DNA of 64,000 nt. It comes from Dolomitihabitans soli. Lineage in GTDB: Bacteria > Actinomycetota > Actinomycetes > Streptosporangiales > Streptosporangiaceae. The stretch covers positions 103,543-167,542 of the forward strand of contig NZ_JAKNTW010000028.1 in assembly GCF_022213955.1 (NCBI RefSeq), read 5' to 3'. Made by a program: the position numbers and the translations under genes. The notes beneath the pieces are model-generated. The model worked only from the letters and a program-made list of their open reading frames with translations, was not told the origin of the DNA and made no database searches. Shown piece by piece: positions 42,521 through 51,176 of this stretch. The first letter of the stretch is position 1; each line of letters starts with the position of its first letter.

Positions 42521-43776
42521 GAGGTTTCCTTTCGGGGGGTCTCGCCGAGGGCGACGACGGCACCGGTGAGGCGCGACCGCTCGGCCGCCCACGCCACCGA
42601 GTGGCTGTGCAGGCTTTCCCGCGGCGCGGAGAGGATCGGCGATGGGTCGCCGCTGCGCACGGCGTCCAGGAAGGCCGTCACCAGTCCCTCGTCACCGCCG
42701 CCGTGGCCGCCGGCGGCGGAGGGCCCGCCGTCCTCCGCGATGTCGAGGACCTCGGTCTCGCCGGTCAGGAAGTCGAAGATCGACAACGTGCTGCCGTCGC
42801 CCTCGACGGAGCCGCGGGTGCCGAAGATCCGGGTCTTGCGGAAGGCCAGCTGGGTGAAGGCGGTCATGGTGAACGAGGCGGTCGTACCGCCCTCGAACTC
42901 CAGGTTGACCACCTGGTGATCGACCACGTCGTTGTCGCAGGCGTAGACGCAGCGGCCGTAGGGGCCCTCGCGCAACGCCTTGAGCACGCCCTCCTCCGTC
43001 AGGTCCGGGGTGACCACCGAGAGCGGCCAGGTCTCCCGTTCCGGATCGCCGAGGAAGGGCAGGTAGGTGCGCGGGGCGGAGTAGGCGCAGTCGGCCTCGA
43101 CCGCGCAGTCGAGGCAGCGGTCGGCCGCTCCCGCCGGCCGGTTCTCCGGGCGGAAGTGCCGCAGGCCGCCGAACGAGGACGTCCGCAGCACCCTGCGGCC
43201 CACCAGGTGGTGCAGCCAGTCGAGGTCGTGACACGACTTGGCCAGCAGCATGAAGGTGGACTCGTCGGTCCGCCGCCAGTTGCCGCGCACATAGGAGTGG
43301 GCGTAGTGCCACCAGCCGACCGGCTCCAGGTGCTCGATGCTGACGATCTCGCCGATCCGCCCCGCGTCGAGGATCGCCTTGAGCGCACGGGTGTAGGGCG
43401 TGTAGCGGAGCACGTGGCACACGCCGAAGATGACGCCGGCCCGCTCGGCGGCCTCGACGATCCTGACGCAGTCGTCCTCCCGGACGGCCATCGGCTTCTC
43501 CAGCAGGATGTGGTAGCCCAGCTCGGCGAAGCGGACGGCGGGCCCGACGTGGTCGGCGTCCTGGGTGGCGATGATCACGGCGTCGGCGACGCGTGGCCGC
43601 CCGGCCAGCTCACGCCAGTCGGTGAACATCTCGGCGTCGGGGAACTCCGCCGCCGCCCGGCTCCGCCGTACGTCGTCGGGTTCCGCCATCGCCACCACGC
43701 GCGCACCACTCCGTACGGCATGGCGCGCGTAGGCACTCCCTCGCGAGCCGACACCTACGACGGCAATTGTGATCAT
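42517..43776 (-). CDS. Gfo/Idh/MocA-family oxidoreductase with cysteine cluster
   Basis: NAD(P)-dependent sugar dehydrogenase/epimerase-type protein of 419 residues. Rossmann motif VVGVGSRGSAYA at the N-terminus, EKP at 93-95 and the catalytic-region AKSCHDLDWLHHLVG (~179-193). It carries cysteines C221, C224 and C230 (CLDCAVEADC) and C276/C280 (CVYAC), suggesting a structural metal site as in a subset of the family. AGAGGG precedes ATG 43776. First gene of the importer operon, with the ROK operator 16 bases upstream of the start; it probably processes the imported sugar. Confidence 0.9.
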   Translation of the reverse strand: MITIAVVGVGSRGSAYARHAVRSGARVVAMAEPDDVRRSRAAAEFPDAEMFTDWRELAGRPRVADAVIIATQDADHVGPAVRFAELGYHILLEKPMAVREDDCVRIVEAAERAGVIFGVCHVLRYTPYTRALKAILDAGRIGEIVSIEHLEPVGWWHYAHSYVRGNWRRTDESTFMLLAKSCHDLDWLHHLVGRRVLRTSSFGGLRHFRPENRPAGAADRCLDCAVEADCAYSAPRTYLPFLGDPERETWPLSVVTPDLTEEGVLKALREGPYGRCVYACDNDVVDHQVVNLEFEGGTTASFTMTAFTQLAFRKTRIFGTRGSVEGDGSTLSIFDFLTGETEVLDIAEDGGPSAAGGHGGGDEGLVTAFLDAVRSGDPSPILSAPRESLHSHSVAWAAERSRLTGAVVALGETPRKETS

Positions 43777-43791
43777 GCGGGCGACCCTCTT

Positions 43792-43810
43792 TATGTAAGG
43801 CGGTTACATA
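43792..43810. promoter_or_regulatory. Perfect dyad TATGTAA-GGCGG-TTACATA, probable ROK operator
   Basis: Seven-base arms match exactly around a five-base spacer. The site lies between the divergent oxidoreductase (start 43776) and ROK regulator (start 43848/43860), where it could repress both. Length and A/T-rich arms fit operators of ROK repressors such as XylR and NagC. Confidence 0.8.
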
Positions 43811-43859
43811 TATCGGTGGATGGTAGAGTGCTGACCACGGCGAGTCAATGTGGAGTGTT

Positions 43860-44954
43860 ATGCAAAAGGGTGACGGAAACCTCCTCCGCTTGGTCAACAC
43901 CCGGGCGACGCTGCGCGCCCTCCGCAGCGGCGACCAGCCGACGTTGACGCAGCTCGCGCGGGCTACCGGGCTGTCCAGGCAGACCGTGGAGGCGGTGCTC
44001 GGCGAGCTGGCGGAACAGGGGCTGGCCGAGGAGATCGCGCCGAGCGAGGGCGGGCTCGGACGGCCCGCCAGGCGCTTCAGGTTCAGAGCCGACGCCGGTT
44101 ACGTGCTGGGGCTCGACGTGGGCGCGCACAAGGTGCTCGCGATGGTCGCCGACCTCGACGGCAACGTGGTCGCCACCGAGCGGGCCCCGGTGGCCGAGGA
44201 CACCCCGGCGCCCGAACGGCTCGCCGCGCTGCGCCAGGTGGGAAACGACTGCGTGGCCGCGGCCGGGATCGTGCGCACCCGCCTGATGGCCGTGGCGGCG
44301 GGCACCGCAGGCATCGTCGACCGCTCGGGCAGGGTGACGTTGTCGGTGGTGCTGCCCGGCTGGACAGGGCTCGACCTCGCCGCCCAGGTCGGCCGATGGT
44401 TCGGCTGCACGGGCCTGGCCGGCAACGACGCGAACCTGGCCGCCGTGGCGGAACACTGGCGGGGCAGCGCCCGGCACGCGGACGACGTGGTCTACGTGCT
44501 CGCCGGGCACCGCCTCGGCTCCGGCATCCTCATCGGCGGTCGCCCCCACCTGGGCCGCACCGGCGCCGCCGCCGAGATCGGCACCCTGCGCCTGCTCGGC
44601 TGGGAGGACGCCGCGGTGGAGCTGACCAGGGAAGCGGCCGGCGAGACCGTCTTCGGCTCAGCCGCGCGCGGGGAGCGCGACGGGCTGCTCGCCGTCGACC
44701 GCTACGCCCGCCAGCTCGCCCAGGGCACCGCCGCCCTGGTGCTCGCCATCGACCCCGAGCTGGTGGTGGTCGGCGGCGGCTTCTCCAAGGCGGGCGACCA
44801 CCTGCTCGACCCGCTCCGCGCGCACCTCGCCGCCATGTGCCTCAACGCCCCGGAGATCACCGCCTCGACCTTCGGCGACGAGAGCGTCGCCCTGGGCGCG
44901 ATCCGGATGGCCCTCGACCAGGTGGAGAGCGAGATCAAACCTCTCGGCCACTAG
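43860..44954 (+). CDS. ROK family transcriptional regulator
   Basis: Sugar-responsive repressor of 364 residues. The N-terminal winged helix contains TLTQLARATGLSRQTVEAVLGELAEQGL. The ROK domain has YVLGLDVGAHKVLAMVADLDG, the N-terminal phosphate-type motif, and VYVLAGHRLGSGILIGGRPHLGRTGAAAEIG. The frame begins at GTG/ATG 43848, but GGAG at 43851-43854 favours ATG 43860. The usual ROK zinc cysteines are not evident, as in other divergent regulators of this class. Divergent from the CUT1 importer/oxidoreductase operon, which it most likely controls. Confidence 0.92.
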   Translation: MQKGDGNLLRLVNTRATLRALRSGDQPTLTQLARATGLSRQTVEAVLGELAEQGLAEEIAPSEGGLGRPARRFRFRADAGYVLGLDVGAHKVLAMVADLDGNVVATERAPVAEDTPAPERLAALRQVGNDCVAAAGIVRTRLMAVAAGTAGIVDRSGRVTLSVVLPGWTGLDLAAQVGRWFGCTGLAGNDANLAAVAEHWRGSARHADDVVYVLAGHRLGSGILIGGRPHLGRTGAAAEIGTLRLLGWEDAAVELTREAAGETVFGSAARGERDGLLAVDRYARQLAQGTAALVLAIDPELVVVGGGFSKAGDHLLDPLRAHLAAMCLNAPEITASTFGDESVALGAIRMALDQVESEIKPLGH

Positions 44955-45125
44955 ACCGCCGTCGCCCTCTTCCCGCAAGCGGGCCACGGCAGCACGGCGC
45001 ACCGCCCTCGGCCGCCGTGGCGGCTCCCGCAGACGGCCCAGACGTCACCACTCTCGGCCCATGCCGCCGACTCCCCCGGACGAGCCAGGGCGGCACGGCT
45101 CTTGTCTGCAACGGGCTCGCGGCCG
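44955..45125. other. Convergent spacer with a degenerate copy of the sigma gene 3' end
   Basis: No gene is visible. Bases ~44955-44990 (CCGCCGTCGCCCTCTTCC, then GCAAGCGGGCCACGGC) resemble the end of the neighbouring sigma gene at 45129-45165 (CCGCCGTCGCCATCTTCC, then GCAGCCGGGCCAAGGC), so the 3' end appears partly duplicated. No convincing terminator was seen. Confidence 0.5.
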
Positions 45126-46064
45126 TCAGGCCGCCGTCGCCATCTTCCGCAGCCGGGCCAAGGCGTCGCGCTCGATACGGCGGGCTCGGTCACGGCCGAT
45201 GCCGTACTTCTCGCCCACCTCGGTCAGGGTGTGCTCGCGCCCGTCCATCAGGCCGTAACGCCAGCGGAGCATCTCGCGGACCTGCCCCTCAAGGCCGGTC
45301 AGCCAGTGGTCGAGCCGCTCACGCTCCAGCACGTCGATGGCCTGCTGCTCGGGATCGGCCCAGGTGTCGTCGGCGATCATGTCGCCCAGCTCGGTCTCGT
45401 CCTCGTCGCCCACGCCGAGCTGCAGCGAGACCGGGTCGGAGGCCCAGCGGCGCAGCTCCTTGACCCGCTCGATCGGCAGCTCCAGCACGGCGGCCAGGTC
45501 GGCGTCGGTGGGCTCCACGTCGAACTCGGCCAGCATGTCACGGCGCACCCGCATCAGCCGGGTCATCTGCTCCCCCGCGTGGGTGGGCAGCCGCACCGGG
45601 CGGGCCTGCTCGTGGATCGCGCGGCCGACCGACTGGCGGATCCACCAGGTCGCGTAGGTGGAGAACTTGTAGCCGCGCCGATAGTCGAACTTCTCCACCG
45701 CGCGGACCAGCCCCAGGTTCCCCTCCTGGACCAGGTCGATCAGCGGCATGCCCCGCCCGGAGTACTTCCGCGCGACGGCGACCACCAGCCGCAGGTTGGC
45801 CTGGATGAACTCGTCCTTCGCCCGCTGGCCCGAGATGGCCAGCCGTTCGAGCTCCTCGTCCCTGGCGTCGCCGACCCGCGGCTCCGGCAGGGCGCGGTCG
45901 AGCAGTTGCTCGGCGAAGAGGCCGGCCTCGATACGCTTGGCCAGTTCGACCTCCTCGGCCGCGGTGAGCAGTGGAACCCTGCCGATCTCAGCCAGATAGG
46001 TGCCCAGTAGGTCTCGGTCGGAGACCTGCTGGTCCTGCGTACGATTCCCCGTGGGCCTTGCCAT
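45126..46064 (-). CDS. Group 2 (HrdB-like) RNA polymerase sigma factor
   Basis: Sigma-70 protein of 312 residues with regions 1.2 to 4.2. Visible blocks: DLLGTYLAEIGRVPLLTAAEEVELAKRIE (1.2), NLRLVVAVARKYSGRGMPLIDLVQEGNLGLVRAVEKFDYRRGYKFSTYATWWIRQSVGRAI (2.1-2.4, in several conserved runs), RLPTHAGEQMTRLMRVRRDM (3), and VGEKYGIGRDRARRIERDALARLRK (4.2). It lacks the long region 1.1 of primary sigma factors, so it is a non-essential HrdB paralogue. ATG 46064. It stands alone; its regulon is unknown. Confidence 0.94.
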   Translation of the reverse strand: MARPTGNRTQDQQVSDRDLLGTYLAEIGRVPLLTAAEEVELAKRIEAGLFAEQLLDRALPEPRVGDARDEELERLAISGQRAKDEFIQANLRLVVAVARKYSGRGMPLIDLVQEGNLGLVRAVEKFDYRRGYKFSTYATWWIRQSVGRAIHEQARPVRLPTHAGEQMTRLMRVRRDMLAEFDVEPTDADLAAVLELPIERVKELRRWASDPVSLQLGVGDEDETELGDMIADDTWADPEQQAIDVLERERLDHWLTGLEGQVREMLRWRYGLMDGREHTLTEVGEKYGIGRDRARRIERDALARLRKMATAA

Positions 46065-46213
46065 CCCCTGGCACCTCGTTCCCGCCGCGCCCGAACGTTC
46101 CGTCCTGTCTCGACCAACGAGTGGTCCAGGGCAAAGATTCCCTCAAGGGATACGCCCACAGGACGGTTCTGGATTCCTCCTCACGGAGGATGTCCCGGCC
46201 CGCGCGGCACGCT

Positions 46214-47362
46214 TCACACGACCCTGACGCCCCCCTGCCACACCTGCCGCACCAGCGGAACGCCCGGCCGGTAGGCCAGGTGCGTATAGGAGGGCGCGTC
46301 CAGAACCACCAGGTCGGCGCGCGCCCCGGGACGCAGGGCCCCGACGTCGGTGCGCCGCAGCGCCCGCGCCCCGCCGACGGTCGCCGCCCTGATCGCCTCC
46401 AGCGGGGTCATCGCCATCTCCCGTACGGCGAGCGCGACGCAGAACGGCATGGACGAGGTGAACGAGGACCCCGGGTTGCAGTCGGTGGCGAGCGCGACGG
46501 TGACCCCCGCGTCGATGAGGCGACGCGCGTCGGGGTACGGCGAGCGAGTGGAGAACTCGGCGCCGGGCAGCAGGGTCGCGACGACCCCCGAGCCGGCCAG
46601 CGCCTCGACGTCGGCGGCGCTCAGGTGTGTGCAGTGGTCGGCGGAGGCCGCGCCCAGCTCGCACGCGATCGACACGCCGGGACCCTCGCCGAGCTGCCCC
46701 GCGTGCACCCGCGCCCCGAGCCCCGCCGCGATCCCCGCGGCCAGGATCTCCCTGGTCTGGTCGCCGTCGAACGCCCCCCGCTCGCAGAACACGTCGATCC
46801 ACCTGGCGTACGGCGCGCAGGCGTCGAGCATCGGCCCGGTCACCTCGCGCACGTAGTCGTCGGCGGAGAGCCCGGGCGGCACCACGTGGGCGCCGAGATA
46901 GGTGGTCTCGCCGGTGAAGGCGGCGGCGATCTCCAGCGAGCGCCGCTCGTCCTCGATGGTCAGCCCGTAGCCGCTCTTGATCTCCACGGTGGTGGTCCCC
47001 TGGTCGAGCATCTCCGCGACCAGCGACGCCGTCCTGCCCGCGAGTTCCCCGCCGGTCGCCTGCCGGGTGGCGGCGACCGTCGTGCGGATGCCCCCTGCGG
47101 AGTAGGGCACGCCGGACATCCGGGCGGTGAACTCCTCGGTCCGGTCACCGGCGAAGACCAGGTGCGCGTGGCTGTCGACGAACCCGGGGATCACGCAGCC
47201 GCCCTCGACGTCGACCCGCTCGTCGGCGTCGGGCGCCCGGTCGGACGGGCCGGTCCACAGCACCTCGCCGTCCGCCACGACGAGCGCGGCGTCCCGCAGC
47301 TCCTCGGCGGCGGGGTCGCCGGTATAGAGGAGACCGATCCCCTCGAACAGCACCGAGGTCAT
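46214..47362 (-). CDS. hutI: Imidazolonepropionase
   Basis: Third enzyme of histidine degradation, hydrolysing 4-imidazolone-5-propanoate to N-formimidoyl-L-glutamate. The protein has 382 residues and belongs to the amidohydrolase superfamily. Metal ligands are in [13 protein letters not shown] (H65, H67), followed by [17 protein letters not shown] and ATDCNPGSS. The frame runs to 48157, but ATG 47362 overlaps the hutF stop (ATGA). Last gene of amidohydrolase-hutF-hutI. Confidence 0.95.
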   Translation of the reverse strand: MTSVLFEGIGLLYTGDPAAEELRDAALVVADGEVLWTGPSDRAPDADERVDVEGGCVIPGFVDSHAHLVFAGDRTEEFTARMSGVPYSAGGIRTTVAATRQATGGELAGRTASLVAEMLDQGTTTVEIKSGYGLTIEDERRSLEIAAAFTGETTYLGAHVVPPGLSADDYVREVTGPMLDACAPYARWIDVFCERGAFDGDQTREILAAGIAAGLGARVHAGQLGEGPGVSIACELGAASADHCTHLSAADVEALAGSGVVATLLPGAEFSTRSPYPDARRLIDAGVTVALATDCNPGSSFTSSMPFCVALAVREMAMTPLEAIRAATVGGARALRRTDVGALRPGARADLVVLDAPSYTHLAYRPGVPLVRQVWQGGVRVV

Positions 47363-48702
47363 GAGATCTCCTTGATCGCCGCGCCCAGCAGGGCTCCCAC
47401 GTCGCCGAGCACATGACGGCCCTCGGCGACGATCCGGTGGCCGCCCGACACCACGGAGTGCACGTCGCCGCTCGTCGCGGCGAAGACGACCGCCTCGGCC
47501 GCCGTCGCCGGGGTGGCGCCCGCCGTACGGACGGAGTCGAGGCGCACCGACACCAGGTCGGCCCAGGCGCCCGGCACCAGCATGCCCGCGTCGGGGAAAC
47601 CGAGTGAGGCGTGGCCCGCGACCGTGGCGGCCTGGAGCAGTTCGGGGGCGCTCCAGTGGCCGCGGAGTTCGGTTTCGAGGCGTTCGTTCAGTTCCACGGC
47701 GCGTGCCTCCTCGAAGAGGTCGATGACCGCGTGGCTGTCCGAGCCGAGTGTGATCGGCGAGCCCTCGTCGTGCATCGCCCGGGCCGGGCCGATCCCGTCG
47801 GCGAGGTCGCGTTCGGTAGTGGGGCACATGCACACGTGGGTGCCCGACCGGCCGAGCAGGGTGCGGTCGACGTCCGACACGTGGGTCGCGTGCACGGCGG
47901 TGGAGCGGGGGCCGAGCGCGCCGCGTTCGTGCAGCACCTGGACCGGGCTCGCCGCGTACATCTCCACGCACGCGGCGTTCTCCGCCCGCTGCTCGGAGAC
48001 GTGCGCGTGCAGCGGCACCGCGTGCAGGTGCGAGAACTCGGCGACGACCTGCATCTGCTCGGGCGGCACCGCGCGCACCGAGTGGATCGCGGCGCCGACC
48101 TGCACGTCGTCCTCCCCCGCGTACCCTCCGGTCAGCGCCTCGGCCCTGACCGCCCACCGCTCCGCGTCCCCGTCGCCGAAACGCCGCTGCGGACCGTTCA
48201 GCGGGGTGCCCATCCCGCCCGCCAGATAACAGGTGTCGAGCAGCGAGATCCGCAGCCCCGCCTCCCGCGCGGCCCGCACCAGCGCGTGCCCCATCGCGTT
48301 CGGCTCGTCGTACGGCACGCCGCCGGGCCCGTGGTGCAGATAGTGGAACTCACCTACGCAGGTGACGCCCGCCAGGGCCATCTCGGCGTAGGTCGCCCTC
48401 GCCAGCGCCAGATAGCGGTCCGGGTCGAGCGCCTCCGCCGCGCCGTACATCTGTTCGCGCCAGGTCCAGAAGCTGCCCTTCGCCGTCTGCGTCGTGCCGC
48501 GCAGGGCCCGGTGGAAGGCGTGCGAGTGCGCGTTGGCGAGCCCTGGCAGGGTCAGGCCCGCCAGCCGTACGGCTCCCGCGGGCGGTTCGCCCGTCCCCGG
48601 CAGCACCTCGGCGATCCTGCGCCCGTCCACCTTGACCAGCACCCCCTGGACGACCTGCCCCGGCGGCAACCAGGCGAGTTCACACCAGAACGTCACGTGC
48701 AC
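47359..48702 (-). CDS. hutF: Formimidoylglutamate deiminase
   Basis: Converts N-formimidoylglutamate to N-formylglutamate and ammonia, the five-step variant of histidine degradation. Amidohydrolase of 447 residues with [13 protein letters not shown] (H59, H61), [22 protein letters not shown] and [14 protein letters not shown]. Its start GTG 48702 overlaps the upstream amidohydrolase by ten bases (GTG 48696 is an alternative), after GGAGGAG. Coupled to hutI by ATGA. Confidence 0.94.
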   Translation of the reverse strand: MHVTFWCELAWLPPGQVVQGVLVKVDGRRIAEVLPGTGEPPAGAVRLAGLTLPGLANAHSHAFHRALRGTTQTAKGSFWTWREQMYGAAEALDPDRYLALARATYAEMALAGVTCVGEFHYLHHGPGGVPYDEPNAMGHALVRAAREAGLRISLLDTCYLAGGMGTPLNGPQRRFGDGDAERWAVRAEALTGGYAGEDDVQVGAAIHSVRAVPPEQMQVVAEFSHLHAVPLHAHVSEQRAENAACVEMYAASPVQVLHERGALGPRSTAVHATHVSDVDRTLLGRSGTHVCMCPTTERDLADGIGPARAMHDEGSPITLGSDSHAVIDLFEEARAVELNERLETELRGHWSAPELLQAATVAGHASLGFPDAGMLVPGAWADLVSVRLDSVRTAGATPATAAEAVVFAATSGDVHSVVSGGHRIVAEGRHVLGDVGALLGAAIKEIS

Positions 48703-49991
48703 AGCTCCTCCAGGACGTCGGCGAGTGCGGCGACGCCGGCGTGGCAGTCGGCAGGCTCGGCGTGTTCCTCCGGCGAGTGGGAGATTCCCGTCGGATTGCG
48801 AACGAACACCATCGCCGCGGGCACCCCCGCCGCCGCCAGCACTCCCGCGTCATGCCCCGCCCCCGTCCCCAGCACCGGCACCTCCGCGCCGTGCGCCACC
48901 GGCACCCCGGCACCGTGCCCCGTTCCCGGCACCGGCACTCCCGCACCATGCGCCGCCGTCCCCGGCAGCGCCGGGCCCGCTCCACTCGTCGGCGTCGGCG
49001 ACGCCGCGCCGCGCCCGGCCGCACGGGCGACGCGGGCCAGCAGGGCGGGGTCGAAGTCGACGGCCGGGGTCCACGACTCGCAGGAGACCCGAGCCCCCGC
49101 CGTCACCTCCCCGACCAGTTCCCGGACGGCCTCCTCGGTACGCCCCCGCGCGTCGAGCCAGGCGGAGACGAGCCCGGGGATCGCGTTGGCGCTGCCCGGC
49201 GAGACCCGGACCTTCCCCACGGTGGCCACGACTCCGAGCCGCTCGGCGGCCTCCCGCGCGGCGAGCACGGTCCTGGCCAGTGCGAGCATCGGGTCGTCGC
49301 GGTCCGCCAGCGCCGTGGTGCCCGCGTGGTCGGCCCGTCCGTGGAAGTCGAGCCGCCAGCGGCCGTGCGGCCAGATCGTGCTGCCCACCCCCACCGGCGC
49401 GTCCAGGTGCACCAGCGCCCGCCCCTGCTCGACATGGAGTTCGACGAACACCCCTATCTGCCGCAGCGTCTCCTCGTCACGCCCCAGCGAGCCGGGCTCC
49501 CGGCCCGCCCGGGTGAGCGCATCGGCCAGTGTGCCCCCGTCGTCGTCGGTGAGCCCTCTGGCCCGGTCCGGATCGAGCACGCCGGTCAGCAGCCGGGACC
49601 CGACGCACGGCACGCCGAACCTGGCCCCCTCCTCGTCGGTGAAGCACACGACCCCGACCGGGCGCGCGGGCCGTACCTCTCGTTCGCGGAGCAGGTCGAG
49701 GGCGGCGAACGCCGACACGACGCCGAGCGGTCCGTCGTACGCCCCGCCCTGCCGCACGGAGTCGAGATGGCTTCCGGTGACCACGCCCGGTTCCCGCGAC
49801 GGATCACCCCACCACGCCCACAGGTTCCCGTTGCGGTCGGCCCGCAGGTCGAGGCCCCGCCGTACGGCCTCCTGCGCGAACCACTCCCGCATGTCGAGAT
49901 CGGCCCCGGACCAGGCGTCCCGCGCGTACCCGCCGCGTGGATCACGCCCGACCGAGGAGATCGCCGCCCACATCCCATCGAACGCACTCAT
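48693..49991 (-). CDS. M20-family amidohydrolase (allantoate amidohydrolase/N-carbamoylase type)
   Basis: Zn/Mn-dependent amidase of 432 residues. Ligands: H75 in GSHLDSVRQGG, D86 in YDGPLG, E120/E121 in FTDEEGARF, H186 in ELHVEQG and H405 in GISHSPEEH. Its operon position before hutF and hutI suggests it replaces HutG, deformylating N-formylglutamate (inference); allantoate hydrolysis is the family name. Residues ~335-376 form a Gly/Ala/Val/Pro repeat (GAGVPVPGTGHG-like) inserted just before the conserved GAGHDAG. ATG 49991. Confidence 0.88.
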   Translation of the reverse strand: MSAFDGMWAAISSVGRDPRGGYARDAWSGADLDMREWFAQEAVRRGLDLRADRNGNLWAWWGDPSREPGVVTGSHLDSVRQGGAYDGPLGVVSAFAALDLLREREVRPARPVGVVCFTDEEGARFGVPCVGSRLLTGVLDPDRARGLTDDDGGTLADALTRAGREPGSLGRDEETLRQIGVFVELHVEQGRALVHLDAPVGVGSTIWPHGRWRLDFHGRADHAGTTALADRDDPMLALARTVLAAREAAERLGVVATVGKVRVSPGSANAIPGLVSAWLDARGRTEEAVRELVGEVTAGARVSCESWTPAVDFDPALLARVARAAGRGAASPTPTSGAGPALPGTAAHGAGVPVPGTGHGAGVPVAHGAEVPVLGTGAGHDAGVLAAAGVPAAMVFVRNPTGISHSPEEHAEPADCHAGVAALADVLEELCT

Positions 49992-50004
49992 CCCCCCACC
50001 CTAC

Positions 50005-50020
50005 TGAATGGTTCCATTCA
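50005..50020. promoter_or_regulatory. Dyad TGAAT-N6-ATTCA upstream of the hut amidohydrolase operon
   Basis: TGAATGG-TT-CCATTCA, perfect, 14 bases upstream of ATG 49991 and on the other side just before the toxin-antitoxin promoter. A second TGAAT-N6-ATTCA lies upstream of hutU (55524-55539), so a shared hut regulator is likely. Confidence 0.6.
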
Positions 50021-50036
50021 GGCTAGAATTATGTAC

Positions 50037-50315
50037 ATGACAGTGCTTCCCGTGGCCGAGGCCCGGCAGAACCTCTCCAAGTTGATCGACTCCGCCGTCG
50101 GCACGCACGAACGGTTCGAGATCACGCGCAACGGCGTTCCCGCCGCCGTCCTGTTGTCGGCCGACGACTACGAGGCGATGCGGGAGACGATCGAGATCCT
50201 CGCCGACTCGGAACTCCTGACGGCGATCCGCGAAGGGCTGGCCGACCTCGAATCCGGGAACACCTTCTCCCAGGACCAGGTCGCGAAGGCCATGCGCCAG
50301 GCAGGCAGGCTGTGA
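50037..50315 (+). CDS. YefM/Phd-type antitoxin
   Basis: DNA-binding antitoxin of 92 residues: TVLPVAEARQNLSKLIDSAVGTHERFEITRNGVPAAVLLSADDYEAM, as two recognisable halves, with an acidic C-terminal toxin-binding tail. Start ATG 50037 (ATG 50031 also in frame). A -10-like TAGAAT (50024-50029) is so close that the mRNA may be leaderless. TGTACA at 50032-50037, the core YefM operator hexamer, covers the start. Its stop overlaps the toxin start. Confidence 0.9.
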   Translation: MTVLPVAEARQNLSKLIDSAVGTHERFEITRNGVPAAVLLSADDYEAMRETIEILADSELLTAIREGLADLESGNTFSQDQVAKAMRQAGRL

Positions 50316-50587
50316 GCGAGCGCCACACCTTGACCCTCACCGCCCGCGCCAAACGCGACCTCTGTGAGCGCCTGCCGGAGAAGGTGGCGGCGGCCGCCTG
50401 GGAGTTCATCACCGGGGCGTTGCTGGACAACCCCCGCCGCGTCGGCAAACCGCTCGATGCGCCACTCGCCCCGCAGTGGAGCGCCCGGCGGGGCGACTAC
50501 CGGGTCCTGTACCTGATCGACGACGGCACGGTCATCGTCAAGGTGATCACGGTCCAGCACCGGGCGGACGTCTACCGGTCCCACTGA
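50312..50587 (+). CDS. RelE/ParE-family toxin
   Basis: Small toxin of 91 residues: ARAKRDLCERLPEKVAAAAWEFITG, NPRRVGKPLDAPLAPQWSARRGDYRVLYLIDDGTVIVKVITVQHRADVY in family blocks. The RRGDYRVLYxI strand and C-terminal basic/His residues are typical of RelE, which cleaves mRNA on the ribosome; no activity can be shown here. GTG 50312 overlaps the antitoxin stop (GTGA). Confidence 0.9.
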   Translation: MSERHTLTLTARAKRDLCERLPEKVAAAAWEFITGALLDNPRRVGKPLDAPLAPQWSARRGDYRVLYLIDDGTVIVKVITVQHRADVYRSH

Positions 50588-50609
50588 ACGCCGTCTTCCT
50601 CGCACCGAG

Positions 50610-50645
50610 TTGACATGCCATGCAAATTTGAATACAAATTTGTAT
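50610..50645 (+). promoter_or_regulatory. padR promoter with perfect operator abutting the start codon
   Basis: TTGACA (50610-50615), 17-base spacer, then TACAAA (50633-50638). The 14-bp perfect palindrome ATACAAATTTGTAT (50632-50645) covers the -10 and ends immediately before ATG 50646. The expected transcription start coincides with the ATG, so the mRNA is probably leaderless. The AT-rich palindrome fits PadR operators and implies autoregulation. Confidence 0.75.
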
Positions 50646-51176
50646 ATGTCATCAACGCGCATGCTGATTCTCGGCGTTCTCCTCGACGGCCCCCTGCACG
50701 GCTACGAGGTACGGCGGCGGCTGGAGCTGTGGGGAGCCGACAGCTGGGCGAACGTGGCCTACGGGTCGATCTACCACGGGCTGGCCAAGATGGCCGACGA
50801 GGGCCTGCTGGTCGTCGTCGAAGGCGGCAAGGGCGGGAAGACGGTCTACGAGATCACCGAGGACGGGCGGTTCGAGTTCCACCGCCAGCTGATGCAGGCG
50901 TGGTACGAAGTCCGGCCGATCGTCGACCCGTTCCAGGTCGCGATGACCTTCATGGACCGGATCAACCGCCCCGACCTGCTGAACGCGATGCGCGGCAGGG
51001 CCGAACAACTCCAGGTGACGCTGTCGATGATGGAGCGCGCGATCGGCGGCAAGCAGGGCTTCGGCGCGCCCCGGCACATCGACGAGAACCTCAAACTGAC
51101 CACCACGCAGCTCGCCGCCCAGCTCGCCTGGCTCCAGGACGCCATCCCCAAGGTCGAGCGGGAAGACCTGCCGTGA
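50646..51176 (+). CDS. PadR family transcriptional regulator
   Basis: Repressor of 176 residues, with a winged-helix PadR domain (LGVLLDGPLHGYEVRRRLELWGADSWANVAYGSIYHGLAKMADEGLL in conserved segments, with the YGSIYHGL recognition helix) and a C-terminal dimerisation helix pair. ATG 50646 is set by the operator/promoter ending at 50645; a longer frame from 50610 is not supported. First gene of padR-ATPase-permease, whose drug-like inducer is unknown. Confidence 0.93.
   Translation: MSSTRMLILGVLLDGPLHGYEVRRRLELWGADSWANVAYGSIYHGLAKMADEGLLVVVEGGKGGKTVYEITEDGRFEFHRQLMQAWYEVRPIVDPFQVAMTFMDRINRPDLLNAMRGRAEQLQVTLSMMERAIGGKQGFGAPRHIDENLKLTTTQLAAQLAWLQDAIPKVEREDLP

Noticed and set aside
48693..49991. 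Allantoin/purine degradation gene
   Set aside because: The family name suggests allantoate, but no other purine-catabolic gene is present and the gene overlaps hutF, so a role in histidine breakdown is more likely.
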